Positions 11,171 to 22,867 of a stretch of DNA of 64,000 bases are shown here, piece by piece. How positions within the stretch are numbered: the first letter of the stretch is position 1; each line of letters begins with the position of its first letter. Source of the DNA: Riptortus pedestris (taxonomy: Eukaryota; Arthropoda; Insecta; Hemiptera; Alydidae); assembly GCA_019009955.1 (NCBI GenBank), contig CM032233.1, forward strand, positions 82,591,501 through 82,655,500, written 5' to 3'. The notes below the pieces were generated by a model. It worked only from the letters and a program-made list of their open reading frames with translations, was not told the origin of the DNA and searched no databases. The position numbers were made by a program, and so were the translations under genes.

Positions 11171-11511
11171 TATCAGATGTCCCTTAAGGAAAGTACTCAT
11201 AGAGCTTGGAGAGGGAGGGGAATTCGAAAATGAAAAACATCTCCATTATTATGAATCGGATCGTAAAATGTTTAATCAATCTAGTTAAACTATTGAAATT
11301 CTATGAATTTTTGCCCTGCATTTATTTGTCACTTAAGTACTAACCGAATACTTTCTTATTTTCAGACTTCGATTAACCCCCCCCCTCCTCCCATTCGGCT
11401 CATCGGTTTTTTTTTCTTAGAAATAGAGAGTATGCGGTGAAATGAGATCACAAGTGTACTATACTAGCAGGTGGGAAATCTGCTTAGTTTGCGCAGCCCC
11501 TGCGCGACGGA
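11171..11511 (+). mobile_element. Family H element, short copy with covarying hairpin
   Basis: Has a decayed 5' end (TATCAGATGTCCCTTAAGG), a G-run, ATCTCCATTATTATGAATCGG, a C-run and an intact 3' end (GTGGGAAATCTGCTTAG). Its hairpin reads GCGCAG-CCC-CTGCGC: both stem bases differ from the consensus in a paired way. It lies next to a T-run. Confidence 0.75.
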
Positions 11512-11514
11512 TTT

Positions 11515-12595
11515 TTTAAAGTTTTATATGTAGATGAATACAAAACTCTGTTGCCTAAAATAAAGTATTTGCAACAAAAAGTTGCAATATTTAAATTAAA
11601 GACATAAATTGTTTAAGGGCAATTTGTAAAATTCGCTCCAAATACAACTGTTTTCATTTTATGAGCTGAATATTTGTTTATTTATGGGCTTAAATCGGGG
11701 AGCGGAGAGCGGCATTGGAGAGAAGGTCGTTTGTACATGTCCGGAAATCAATTTCAAAGCTGTCCGATATAAATTCGATGAAGGAATTTACATAAACCTG
11801 GAGAGAAATGGGAAGGAGGGATAGAAGGAATAGAACCGTTCAGCCTGAGGGGCCCAGGAAAACTCCTGCCCATGCTCACCGACATATTTCAGGCCTCCTG
11901 TAGAAAACTTAACACTCCAACCCCTGATTTTTCACCCTCTCACACTTCAACCACTCTGATAGACTATACGGTAGGGGAGACCTCCACCTCTCCGAGATGA
12001 GCAAGTTTTATTCTCCCCAAACAAACGCATGAAATCTGAAGTTGAGCACTCACTTCTTTGCAGTTCTGAATTTTCTGCCCGAGCCCAAGTAGTAAAAAGC
12101 ACTCTTGGTGAAGTTCAGTAAAAAATTTAAAGCCATATTTGAGAGAGTTCCTTTCATTTTCCTTTTCTCGAAGTAAAACATTTAAAATAGTTAGAAACAC
12201 ATTGGGTATAATCAATTTCATATAAGTAGGATTAATAATAGTCGCAATTTTTGACAGTTATATTACGAATTCCTATTAATTGTATCTGTTATTCTTCACA
12301 TATAACGTAAAAGAAAAAAAATTTAACGGAGATTCATAATATTTCTATACGTAATTCCATATCTTTGCTATGTATTTAACTGAAATAAAATTATTTTGTA
12401 CTGGAATGTGTAACGTAGAAGACGATGAAGTATAATATTGTAGGCTTTGTCCTCTGTTTCTATGTATGTTGCGGATAACACCACTGGTCTACAAGACATT
12501 TTTTTGATCTTGTGTATTTTATCTTGTTTTGTATTTCCTTAGTATGTTATTAACAAATACACACATTTCAGTTACACATTTAATAATGCTAGTAG
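11515..12595. other. No gene or recognised repeat
   Basis: Mixed composition; 11680-12000 is richer in G+C. No supported coding region. Confidence 0.35.
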
Positions 12596-12604
12596 TATTT
12601 TTAA

Positions 12605-12945
12605 ACTTTCGCCCCCCCCCCCATTTTAAATTCCTAATCCCTATTTCTGGTCCTGCTTATGCCATTCGCATTACAATTGAATGAAACGGCTAAATATTCA
12701 GTTTGGTATAGGAAAAGCTTAATTGAAGACGCCATCGCGCAACGTACTTGCCTGTACACAGGAGAGGTTCAACGGAGAAAATATTCGGCATTTAAGCTTC
12801 AAATAAAGTGGTTCATGATATAACAGCTTATTGTTTATATGAGTAGGATTGGGGATTTACTGAAGGCTGAAAACTAAAAAATGGCAATATTTCGGTTAAT
12901 AATGGAGATAAAGATATGCCAAAGATTGCGATCGCTAGAGTGGAG

Positions 12946-12980
<35 letters not shown>

Positions 12981-13071
12981 TTTGAACGGACCTCATTTTC
13001 TTCATCTCATCGGTTGAATCATGGATATTTGAAGCATGAGTACGAGCTCAATAGGTGATTTCCCTTAAGAG
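12605..13071 (-). mobile_element. Family H element, degenerate
   Basis: Minus orientation: a C-run, a GTTTGGTA block, ATAACAGCTTATTGTTTATA, GAAGGCTGAAAACTAAAAAA, a short (AT)n (12949-12975), TTTTGAACGGACCTCATTTT, and the 5' end TGATTTCCCTTAAGAGG. The first 180 bp are diverged and less certain. Confidence 0.6.
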
Positions 13072-13074
13072 GGC

Positions 13075-14325
13075 TCACATAGCTTACAGAGTATTGCATT
13101 AATGTGTTGACCACCTATTGATATATCATAAGCATTGGCTCGTAGTGAAAGAGCATGCACCAGGATCGCAAGTATAAGCCTTTAAATTAGTATTAAAAAG
13201 ACCAACTTTTAAATAGACCAAATGTAATGGTGGCGAAACGTGAACAATCGACGGCCAGAAGCGTCGAACTGAATGGCAAGGAATATCTTGTAAGGTACAC
13301 CGGGTGTGGTCAGAGAAACATCCAGTCTGACTGTTCTAGGTGACCTAAGGGAGATATTGCAGAGGGAACGGGCCAGGGATAGAAATATCTTAGCTACAGT
13401 AAATGTCTTAGCTAGGTACATTTATGATGGTGGCTGAACCCCATAGCTCCAAAAGTCGTTCAGAAATATATTTTAAGTTGCTAAATGCCTAGTAGCGAGT
13501 AAGTAAGCTAATGGTCTAAGAGTTAAGTACGAACCGTGGACTCTCACCAAGGGAAAAAGGAGTCGTCCCCATTGCCACTTGTCATAGAGAGAAGAAGGTA
13601 TTCAGAACCATAAAAGAGCCCATTAGAAAGTAGCATCTTGTAAAGCTTGCACAAGGCTTGAAAAGGAACTTACGCAAAGATGTGCAAAAATAGTTAAGGG
13701 CAGTGGAGGAGCCAAAGCCCGTTCACGAATTTTCTGAACCGGTAAACTCAACCCTTGGCAGATGTAACTCTCACGGATCGACTGATGTATCAAGTTAAAT
13801 CCCGAAGGAGAAAGAGTATAATGTCATTTGAACTGGTTAAGAAACATCTAGTCCCGGTACAGAGAGAGAGATGGAAGGGAAGTTAGGGTCTGCTCAACTC
13901 GGAGTAAGGGCAAGGGAGCCTTGAGCCAGGAGGAGTTAGGAAAAGTTCAAGCAGTAGCTTCCTAATGAAGCTTTCCACCTGGCACCGCCCCTGGCTCCCT
14001 TTCTACAGTCAGAATTCGAAACCGCCTACACAATCCACTCCCTCGGCTAGATTCCTAAGTTTTGGGTCTGTTTGCAATGGGGATATTTTAGAATCCATAG
14101 ATATCACCACTTGCAAAACAACCTCCGAGTCCATTACTACCTTATGTCTCCCAGTGCAATAAGTGAGTAGGACATCCATAATTATTGATTTTTTGCTGGT
14201 TACGGAGATTCGGAGAATGAAAAATACAATAACGCGTTACACGGAATTTTCTGCGCATGCACGGAAGGAGGGTGATGCATTCCCTACACTGAAGTATAAA
14301 TTCCTTTACGAGGCAAAGAAGGGAA
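13075..14325. other. Compositionally distinct single-copy stretch
   Basis: About 1.2 kb with visibly more G+C than its neighbours and no microsatellites. No copy elsewhere in the window and no recognisable reading frame; short open frames end within about 70 codons. Possibly host intergenic or intronic sequence, or an old element. Confidence 0.35.
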
Positions 14326-14743
14326 ACGTCCTTCACGCAAGGGCTGCGTAAACTAAGCAGATTTCCCACGTGAAGTTTTAGAATAGAGAAATTTAACGAG
14401 TCCTCACGACTACAACCGAAGTTAGCCGATCTCACCTCGTCCGTTACGCTCAATAAAAATGCAAATATCTCGGTTAATATTCAAGATAGTGAATACATGT
14501 ATATAACAATAATTATAGTAAATTTAATTTGCATTAAGATTGGTTCAATACAATTTTTCGATCCCACGTATAGTAACGGAGATATTACGAATTTTCGAAA
14601 ATCCTCCCCCCCTCTAAGCCCCCTCTCTACCACTGGTGTGATTTCAGTCATTAACGAACTTGATTTTTATTTTTACGTAAAACGTTTAAATATCGATTTT
14701 GGTAACGATTAAGCAAAAATTGCGATCGATAGAACGTTAACAG

Positions 14744-14815
<72 letters not shown>

Positions 14816-14816
<1 letters not shown>

Positions 14817-16470
14817 CTAGCTTAGATACCCGGCTTCGCACGGGAATTGATTTGAGGCTGATGGTACTTTTTTTGGCAAGGCTTTACTTTGCACAATATT
14901 TTGACATTTACCTGTCCCAGTGTTTAGGGTTAATACCCGTTGTTGGCATTTGTTAATAATAAAATTAACTTTTTATGTAAGCCTTCACTGTCCTGCATAT
15001 TGTCATATTTCCCGTCTCCTGTGCATTATGCATAGATTTCAGCTATTAAGGACAAAATATTAACATTGATTTGAATTAATTTTTCCAGCTGAGGTACCTG
15101 ATAGTTCAAATAGGAATGACTTGTTGAGCATATCAATATTTCGACGCAAATTACTTGCTCCACCCATTGTTCCTGGAGAAATGTATAAAACAAAAGTTAA
15201 TCTAAATAACAAAGTAAACAATTTTTGTTGTGTGCATGTTTGTCGAAAAACAAATAGACAATGAAATATCGCGTATTTTTATTTCAGGCCTCCCTTATAA
15301 CCCCCCCCCCCTCCCGTTCTAACCTAAACATTTTAATATAGCTTATAATCATGGAAGAATTAATGCTAATTGACATACCGAATTTTGTCAAGTTCGGTTC
15401 AATCGTTAGCGCCCAATAAAATAGTTGACTCCCGCTTTAGTTTATAGTGTATATCTCGCTTATACATTGTTAAAAAACAAAAATAACTATAACAAAAGTC
15501 ACTCCAAATAACAAAATAAACAACTTTTGTTATATTTATATTTGCGGAAAAACCAATAGGAAACGAAATATCGCTATTTTTAATTTCAGGCTTCCCTTAT
15601 AACCCCCACTCCTGCCCGTCCATAGAAATGTTGGTATGGCTTATTATAATGAAGGCCTCACTGCTAATACACATACCGAGTTTTATTTAGTTCGGTTGAG
15701 TCTTTTTCGGTAAATAATATTGTTGACTCCCGCTATAATTTTTAGCGTATAACGCATTTAAACTTCGATATACGACAAAAGTGTATATAACAAAAGTTAC
15801 TCTAAATATCAAAATAAACAACGTTTGTTATGTGCATATTTGGTGAAAAACCAATAGAAAACAAAATATCTCTATTTTTAATTTCAGGCTTCCCTTATAA
15901 CCCCCACTCCTGCCCGTCCATAGAAATGTTGGTATGGCTTATTATAATGAAGGCCTCACTGATAATACACATACCGAGTTTTATTGAGTTCGGTTGAGTC
16001 TTTTTCGGCAAATAATATTGTTGACTCCCGCTATAATTTTTAGCGTATAACGCATTTAAACTTCGATATACGACAAAAGTGTATATAACAAAAGTTACTC
16101 TAAATATCAAAATAAACAACGTTTGTTATGTGCATATTTGGTGAAAAACCAATAGAAAACAAAATATCTCTATTTTTAATTTCAGGCCTCCCTTATAACC
16201 CCCACTCCTGTTCGTCTCAGAGAAAATTAATATAGCCTAAAGTCTAAGTTGGGTTAGTAGTAATATACATACCAAGTTTCATGAAATTCGGTTCAGCCGT
16301 TGATGCGTGAAAAGGTAACAAACAAACAAACAAACAAATAAACAAACAAACAAACAAACAGACACCAAAGGAACAAAATGCAGATATGGTGTCTATGACA
16401 TGTGAAACGAAAAGTTATCGTGAAATTTCGCGAAAAAAATCAATGTACAGACAGAGGTTACAATTTTATA
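14816..16470 (+). mobile_element. Family X element, copy 1
   Basis: Starts ACTAGCTTAGATACCCGGC; the first bases form a CCCG..CGGG hairpin. It then contains four units of about 295 bp beginning near 15188, 15491, 15788 and 16087. Each has AACAAAAGTTA..AAATAAACAA, CGAAATATCGCTATTTTTAA, AGGC.TCCCTTATAACCCCC and a 'ttcggttgag' segment. The last unit leads into AAATTCGGTTCAGCCGTT, an (AAAC)n run and a ~110-bp terminus ending in ACAATTTTATATATAT. No coding region was recognised. The class is unknown; the (AAAC)n-rich tail hints at a retroelement. Confidence 0.65.
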
Positions 16471-16483
16471 TATATATAGATAT

Positions 16484-17768
16484 ACTAGCTCAGATACCCG
16501 GCTTCGCTCGGGAATTCATTTGAGGCTGATTAGTAATGGTATATTTTTGGCAAGGCTTTACTTTGCACAATATTTTGACATTTACCCGTCCCAGTGTTTA
16601 GGGTTAACACCCGTCGTTTCTGTGGATTTGTTAATAATAAAATTATTTTTTTATGTAAGACTTCACTGTCCTGCATATTGTCATAATTCCCGTTTCCTGT
16701 GCATTATGCATAGATTTGAATTATTAATGAGAAAATATTGACGTACATTTGAATCAATTTTTTCATTTGAGGTACCCGGTAGTTCATATTGAAAAGAAGT
16801 GTTGAGCAAATTTCTCTAAATAACAAAATAAACAACTTTTGTTATGTGCATATTTGCCGAAACACCAATAGGAAATCATTATTATTAATTTCAGGCCTCC
16901 CTTATAACCCCCACTCATGCCCGTCCCTAGAAATGTTAGTATGGCTTATTATAAGGAAGGCGTTAGTGCTAATACATATATAGAGTGTTTTATTTAGTTC
17001 GGTTGAGTCTTTTGTGCCAAATAAAATTGTTGTCTCCCGCTATAATTTTTAGCGTATAACTCATTTATACTTCCGTATACAGCAAAAGTGTGTATAACAA
17101 AAGTTACTGTAAATAACAAAATAAACAACTTTTGTTATGGGCGTATTTGCTGAATAAGCAATAGGAAACGAAATATCGCTATTTTTAATTTTCAGGCCTC
17201 CCATATAACCCCCACTCCTGCCCCTTCCTAGAAATGTTAGTATGGCTTATTATAAGGAAGACGTTAGTACTAATTCACATACCGAGTTCGGTTTAATCTT
17301 TCGTGCCTAATAAATTGTTGACTCCCGCTATACTTTTTAGCGTATAACTCATTTATACTTCCGTATACGGCAAAAGTGCATATAACAAAAGTTAGTCTAA
17401 ATTACAAAATAAACAACTTTTGTTATGGGCATATTTGCTGAAAAAGCAATATGAAACGAAATATCGCTATTTTTAATTTCAGGCCTCCCTTATAACCCCC
17501 ACTCCTATTTGTCTTAGAGAATATTAATATAGCCTAAAGTCTAAGTTGGGCTAGTAGTAATATACATACCAAGTTTTATAAAATTCGGTTCAGCCGTTTA
17601 TGCGTGAAAAGGTAACAAACAAACAAACAAACAAACAAATAAACAAACAAACAAACAAACAGACACCAAAGAAACAAAATGCAGTTATGGTGTCTATGAC
17701 ATGTGAAACGAAAAGTTATCGTGAAATTTCGCGAAAAAAATCAATGTACAGACAGAGGTTACAATTTT
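16484..17768 (+). mobile_element. Family X element, copy 2
   Basis: Starts ACTAGCTCAGATACCCGGC directly after copy 1, so the two lie head to tail. It has units near 16805, 17095 and 17388, the same GGTTCAGCCGTTTATGCGTG segment, an (AAAC)n run and the same terminus. It has one unit fewer than copy 1. Confidence 0.65.
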
Positions 17769-17778
17769 ATATATATAT

Positions 17779-17842
<64 letters not shown>

Positions 17843-18241
17843 GAACGGACCTCATTTTCGTCATCTCCTGGGTAGGATCGATGGACATTTGAAGAAAATT
17901 GTTGAAAATCGCGTCATGAGTACGACCTCAATTAAGCCTTAATCTGCTAAAAAAGCTTAAACTGCTGAGTGTCTGTATATTAAGATAGATAAAATGGAGA
18001 ACGGAGATTACAACCTGAACAAAAATTCCTTCACGCAGAGGCTGCGTAAACTAAGCAGATTTCCCAAGCGAATAAATCTACATACTGGTAACACTTAACA
18101 CCACCGCAAATATTAAATGAATAAATACAAACTGTAATGAGAACTCTTTCAGTTACAAGTTAATAACTCTACACCACAAAGCGCCTGCATTGTAAACAAA
18201 CAGGCCAGCCAACCTGAATTCTAGATCGGAAAGAAAAAACA

Positions 18242-19133
18242 TTAACACTTCACAGACAAGGAATATGAAAATTACATTGCAGGCAAGCTCGGTCACGGGT
18301 GACCCAGTCATATTTATAGCACATTTTTTTCATTTTAACAAAAATATTCCAGTTGTTGTTGTTTTTTTTTTATATAAAAAAAGAAAGTATAGTTGAAAAA
18401 TTTATTTTATTTAGGAATATACATAATATGATAAAAATACAAAAACTTACATTAGTAGGAACTATACTTAAATTAGTAGTTCCAGACCTTTGGTATCCGT
18501 ATAGGATAAAAGTTAAAAATTAAATGAGTAAACTCCTAGAAGGGAGAAAGACGAGAAAATTTAATAAAATCTTAGTGATTAAATAATTTTCAGTAAGTTA
18601 TCAGTCTTCCATTTCATCCGGCAGTCCAGCAATAATTTTTCCTACTCTGAACAGTCAAAAACTTTTCAGATCAAAATAAATAGTTTAAACTCTTGCAGAA
18701 AAAATATTTATAAAAAAATACTCTACGGAAAAAAGAATAAGAAAATATGAGGGATAAAAAATCAAAAAAAGGGAATAAACTCTTAGTAATGAAAGTTCAC
18801 TAATACTTCAAACTCAGAACAATCTAACAATCTTTTATTTCTTCATCTTCTTCAGGTGAGACTCTGGTAATGCATCGAGAACAAATACTTAGCCTATGCT
18901 CAGCACATAGGCTGCGATTACAATGAGCGCAGTTTGATGTACCCTTACGATCTCTTGATTTTTCACAAAAAGCACACCGACGTCTTGAAGTGCTGGGTCC
19001 AGGCTGATTCTCAATTTCTTTTTCATCAACTCTCCGTGCACTCCCCCTCCCCTCCCCACCTTACTTTACTCAGAATATTATTTTTACCAACCTCTGGGTC
19101 ACCGGCGACCCAGCCTTGCCTGTGAAGGGTTAA
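18242..19133 (-). mobile_element. piggyBac-like TTAA element, second family
   Basis: Element 18246-19129 is flanked by TTAA. The terminal inverted repeats are CACTTCACAGACAAGG on the left and CCCTTCACAGGCAAGG (reverse-complemented) on the right. Subterminal palindromes GGTCACGGGTGACCCAG and GGTCACCGGCGACCCAG mirror each other. It is about 884 bp against 2.4 kb or more for autonomous piggyBac. It is inserted in a family H copy and retains the transposase C-terminus. Confidence 0.85.
18824..19050 (-). pseudogene. piggyBac-like transposase C-terminal cysteine-rich fragment
   Basis: The minus strand reads through about 75 codons to a stop at 18824-18826. It contains RRRCAFCEKSRDRKGTS, then CAHCNRSLCAEH, then RLSICSRCI. 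The CxxC...CxxC..LCxxH...CxxC spacing matches the zinc-binding cysteine-rich domain that ends piggyBac transposases and binds the element ends. An acidic tail (SPEEDEE) precedes the stop. The catalytic DDD domain is absent, so it is a deletion remnant. The residues are read directly; the family call rests on the cysteine pattern plus the TTAA flanks. Confidence 0.75.
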
Positions 19134-19261
19134 TGAAATTTATCATAAGACAACACATTAATTTTATTGAAAACTAATAGCTTTATAGCTAATGCTGTAA
19201 TTAGTAATGAATCAGAATAATTTTAATCTCAATTACTTAAATAGATTATAAAATTAAGATT

Positions 19262-19800
19262 CAAAATTAAAGACTGTTAGTGCAAAAGTAAAGAATATTT
19301 GCTATACACAGACCTTTGTCATTTTTTCAGTCACTCATTTAATTTTCACGGTTAGTATGTCAAATAATTTTGTTTCTTCTTTTGGGTCTCCTATAAAATT
19401 GCAGTTTTAGGAGTTGCTTCATTGTTATATTAGAACAGCGATATTAAGCCTAGAATATTGCCATGAGAGATCCATTTCTTACATCATAGCTCAATTTCAT
19501 AATAATAATAATTTTGTGCATTTATATAGTGGTGCCTCATCATCAGATGAATATGTTCAATTTGGCTGGCGTAGAAATCATCAGTATTGTCGAGAAAGGG
19601 CCTTTATCTGTCCATAATAGCCGCTCATTAATAGAGAAACCAATGAACATAATGATGAGTAGTAGGCTTAAGCTACTCTCTCTCTGAATCTCTCCAATCA
19701 CCGCAGTAAGTGAATAGGGGCTATTTATTAGCAGGCTTCCGGTGCCGCTGGCTATTTCCCTTGCACTCAACCTCATTGCAACCCTGAAATCTTCTATGTC
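19262..19800. other. No gene or recognised repeat
   Basis: AT-rich, with a (TAA)n patch near 19500. No supported feature. Confidence 0.35.
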
Positions 19801-19805
19801 AAAAA

Positions 19806-20287
19806 TTCCTTCACTCAGGGGATGCGTAAAATAAGCAGGCTTCCCACGCGAAGTTTAACAGTGCATACATCTACATCGTCACTATGAATATTAAGTGAGT
19901 AAATACGATAATAAGAAACCTCCCGACGGAAAGCATCTGAACAAACAGCTCTGCCAACTTCTTACCGGAAAGAAAAACAATTACTCTAATGTATCTGAAC
20001 ATAACGTATTAATTTGATTGAAAACTATTTACTATATCTAGTACTGTAATTTATAATGAATCAGAATAATTTTTATCTCAATCAATCGAATTTAAGTAGT
20101 TCAAATACTTAAGAAGTGGGTGGGGGTCACCAGAACATATTTGCATGTATCTCGTATAATAAATGTCTCTTGAAAACAATATTTGGTATTTTAGCTTCGA
20201 ATGATGTGCTGAAGACTGAAAACTGAAAAATGCAAATATCTCCCTTAATATTCAAGATATGGAATAAATGTATATAACAATATTTGT
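19806..20287 (-). mobile_element. Family H element, truncated copy
   Basis: Carries the 3' end (CACTCAGGGGATGCGT, CAGGCTTCCCACGCGAAG) and the long-subfamily body with GCATGTATCTCGTATAATAA. It stops at CAATATTTGTAG, where an oppositely oriented H copy begins. Confidence 0.7.
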
Positions 20288-20585
20288 AGCAAGGGAAATC
20301 AGCTATTGAGGTCGTACTCATTACGCGATTTTCGAAATTGTTCTCCAAATGTCCAGCGATCCTACCTAGGAGATGACGGAAATGAGGTCCATTCAAAACT
20401 GTCTATATATAGTCTGTTACCGCTCTAGTGGTCGCAATTATTGTTTGATCGTTACAAAACTCAATATTTAGTCGTTTTGTGTAAAAAGAAAGATCAAGTT
20501 CGTTAACGGCTGAAATATGACCAGGGTGAGGGTGGGGGTTTAGAAGGGAAGAATTTTGAAAATACAAAATATCTGAAATAAGTGT
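20288..20585 (+). mobile_element. Family H element, opposite orientation, truncated
   Basis: Begins AAGGGAAATCAGCTATTGAG, so the first half of the palindrome is lost. It continues through CCAGCGATCCTACC, GTTACCGCTCTAGTGGTCGC and the G-run, then ends. It forms an inverted junction with the copy at 19806-20287. Confidence 0.7.
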
Positions 20586-20589
20586 AAGA

Positions 20590-21490
20590 TCTCTTAGATT
20601 TTAATGGAGTTTCATCACTTTTAAAGTGTATGAAAAGATACTAGCCACTCTGAAAGTTTCATGGGAAAATAAAAACACCATTTATATAGTCGTAAATCAT
20701 AAAATTGTTGAAAGCGTCAACAAAACAATCAAGGCAAATATACGGTACTTGTTATTCACTGTCTTCCTTTTAAAATATCACATAAATCTTATTTTCTTTG
20801 AGAAAAATTGACCTAAAAAAGAAATTGAAATTAAAGTTCAGTTAAATAATACAGTTAGTCTGCTCGTCTCTTTAAGGAGCCATTATTAGTAATATTTGTT
20901 GAAATTGTATGGAGCATTAAAGAACCTATCAAGAGTATTCAAATGTGCAATAGACATTTTTTTTTCTTTTATAATACAATAGATATTAAGAACATTTAGT
21001 TTAATTTTAAATAATTTAACATATTTGATGTAAATTAGTAGAAGGTTATTGGATTGTTGTTCATTGGTGAGAATAAGCGATCAAGATGCAAGGGAGATGA
21101 TAGTTTGCTCATCCAGGGGATTCTGAATCCCAACCAACAGCTGGTAGTGATTATAGGGAAAGGGAAATTTGCATTTATAATAGGAGATACAATAAATGGA
21201 GAGGTAATCCCTAGGCCAAATCCAGTAACTAACCTACCCCTAGCTTCTGAGAACCACAACACCAATCCATAGCCCACTTAACCTAGAACCACAAAGGGAC
21301 GGCTGTTGAATCACTGTCTAATGTAGGAGGTGTCCTTGACTTAGCATTCATTAAGCATCGTCACCTTTACTGTTGAATTATTCAGAACACTGCACGAGAA
21401 AGAATACTACACGTGAAATTCGGTGAAAACATAAAGAGAAGTAGGGAATAAAAGAGCTCCAAAAGAAAGATACTTTAAAATGTTAATATA
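20590..21490. other. No gene or recognised repeat
   Basis: Includes overlapping 72- and 80-codon open frames on opposite strands at 21035-21277, neither with a recognisable domain. Probably chance. Confidence 0.3.
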
Positions 21491-21495
21491 AAAAA

Positions 21496-21850
21496 GTCCG
21501 TCACGCAGGGGCTGCGTAAACTAAGCAGATTTCCCACGTGAAGTTTTACAATAGAGAAATTTCACGAGAGCCGAGCAGTTAAGGAAACGGCCGAACTAGC
21601 TTTTGGCGGGAAAGTCACTCGTCCGTTAGATTTAATAAACATTCAAATATAACGGTTAATATTCAAGATGGAGAATAAATGTATATACCAATATTTATAC
21701 GAGTAGTAAATTTAATTTGCAATAAGATTGATTCTGTACAATTTTTCGATCCGACTTATAGTAAAAAGGTGGTTTTTGACTAAATATTGAGTTTGGTGAC
21801 GATCAAACAATAATTGCGACCCCTAGAGCGGTAACGGACAAACACAAACA

Positions 21851-21935
<85 letters not shown>

Positions 21936-22070
21936 ATATCCAATAGAGCGTTAACAGACAAATATATATATATATATAGATATATATATATATATATATA
22001 TATAAACTTTTCAACAGGCCTCATTTTCGTCATCTCATAGGTAGGGTCGATGGACATTTGAAGAAAATTT
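21496..22070 (-). mobile_element. Family H element with duplicated microsatellite block
   Basis: Has an intact 3' end (GTCCGTCACGCAGGGGCTGC, CAGATTTCCCACGTGAAG). A (CA)n-(AT)n block is followed by AATAGAGCGTTAACAGACAA and a second (AT)n, so the 'AGAGCG.TAACGGACAA' unit occurs twice. It ends at GGACATTTGAAGAAAATTT without the 5' palindrome. Confidence 0.75.
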
Positions 22071-22288
22071 AAATATACATTACATGCCGGTCACAGACAG
22101 CTTGTAACAGAGTAACCTCTTGATAGAATGTGGACTTCCAGTTTTTTGGAGAATACTCATGTTAGGTCCTCCTTCGCTAACGGAGGTTGTACATAGAATT
22201 GATCACACTCTGAAAACTCTTATCACGATTCCCTGGAGTCTCGCTCAGAGGGGCGGCTAAACCTCTCTTACCAGATAACAAAAATAAG

Positions 22289-22330
<42 letters not shown>

Positions 22331-22334
<4 letters not shown>

Positions 22335-22692
22335 TGTTGTTGTTGTTTTTTGAATTGTTGGTTAGTGTTGGTGAAAAAAAACCTTAGTTTATTCCTTTTT
22401 TATTAGATTTAATAAAAAAATAATATAACAATAATTATAATAACATATATCAATAGTTGTAACATAATCTAATAGCTACAGTATAATAATTATAATATAG
22501 TTCAACAAAACAGACGAAGACAAAGACATAAGGCAGTGACCATGCTGAATATAATTGACTTTGGTAGGTTACACTCAGTACTCCTAATGTAACCAGAAGT
22601 ACCACAGTAATGTACAATAGTTATTAAGTATCTTTAGTCTTGGTAAGTAGAATTAACACAAACACTATCTGTTAAACTCTAATAACAATGTG

Positions 22693-22739
<47 letters not shown>

Positions 22740-22862
22740 AGGAGTACCTGTACTTTTTAGGCCTGGAGAAGAGAAAATAAATATTCTAAAAATATTGGAA
22801 TGGACAAAGATTCTTTCACCTACATTGACCAAAACTTCAAAAAACAACAACAGCACCATATA
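22331..22862 (+). mobile_element. Family P element, copy A
   Basis: Ends form an imperfect inverted repeat of about 60 bp: GGTGTTGTTGTTGTTTTTTG on the left and its near complement CAAAAAACAACAACAGCACC on the right, both flanked by (AT)n. Inside are CTTGGTAAGTAGAATTAACA, ACTCTAATAACAATGTGCAA, an (AT)n tract, then GGAGTACCTGTACTTTTTAG and CCTGGAGAAGAGAAAA..ATATTGG. The last block resembles a hammerhead ribozyme core. No protein coding. Possibly a Penelope-like derivative, but unproven. Confidence 0.5.
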
Positions 22863-22867
22863 TATAT

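Larger units (their letters stand above)
14328..17949 (-). mobile_element. Family H element hosting two family X elements
   Basis: The left half (14328-14815) has the CACGCAAGGGCTGCGT hairpin, CAGATTTCCCACGTGAAG, a C-run and an (AT)n tract from 14749. The right half (17769-17949) resumes in (AT)n and continues ATTTTGAACGGACCTC, GGTAGGATCGATGGACATTT and the decayed 5' end AATCTGCTAA. The X elements at 14816-17768 sit inside the AT tract. Confidence 0.75.
18026..19258 (-). mobile_element. Family H element (long subfamily) interrupted by a TTAA element
   Basis: The left part has CACGCAGAGGCTGCGT, CAGATTTCCCAAGCG, TACTGGTAACACTTAACACC and CGGAAAGAAAAAACA. After the TTAA insertion it continues with CATTAATTTTATTGAAAACT and AATGAATCAGAATAATTTT, the same order as at 51340-51440. 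Its 5' half is missing. Confidence 0.65.

Noticed and set aside
21035..21277. Overlapping 80- and 72-codon frames on opposite strands
   Set aside because: No recognisable domain and no support from neighbouring exons, splice signals or copies.
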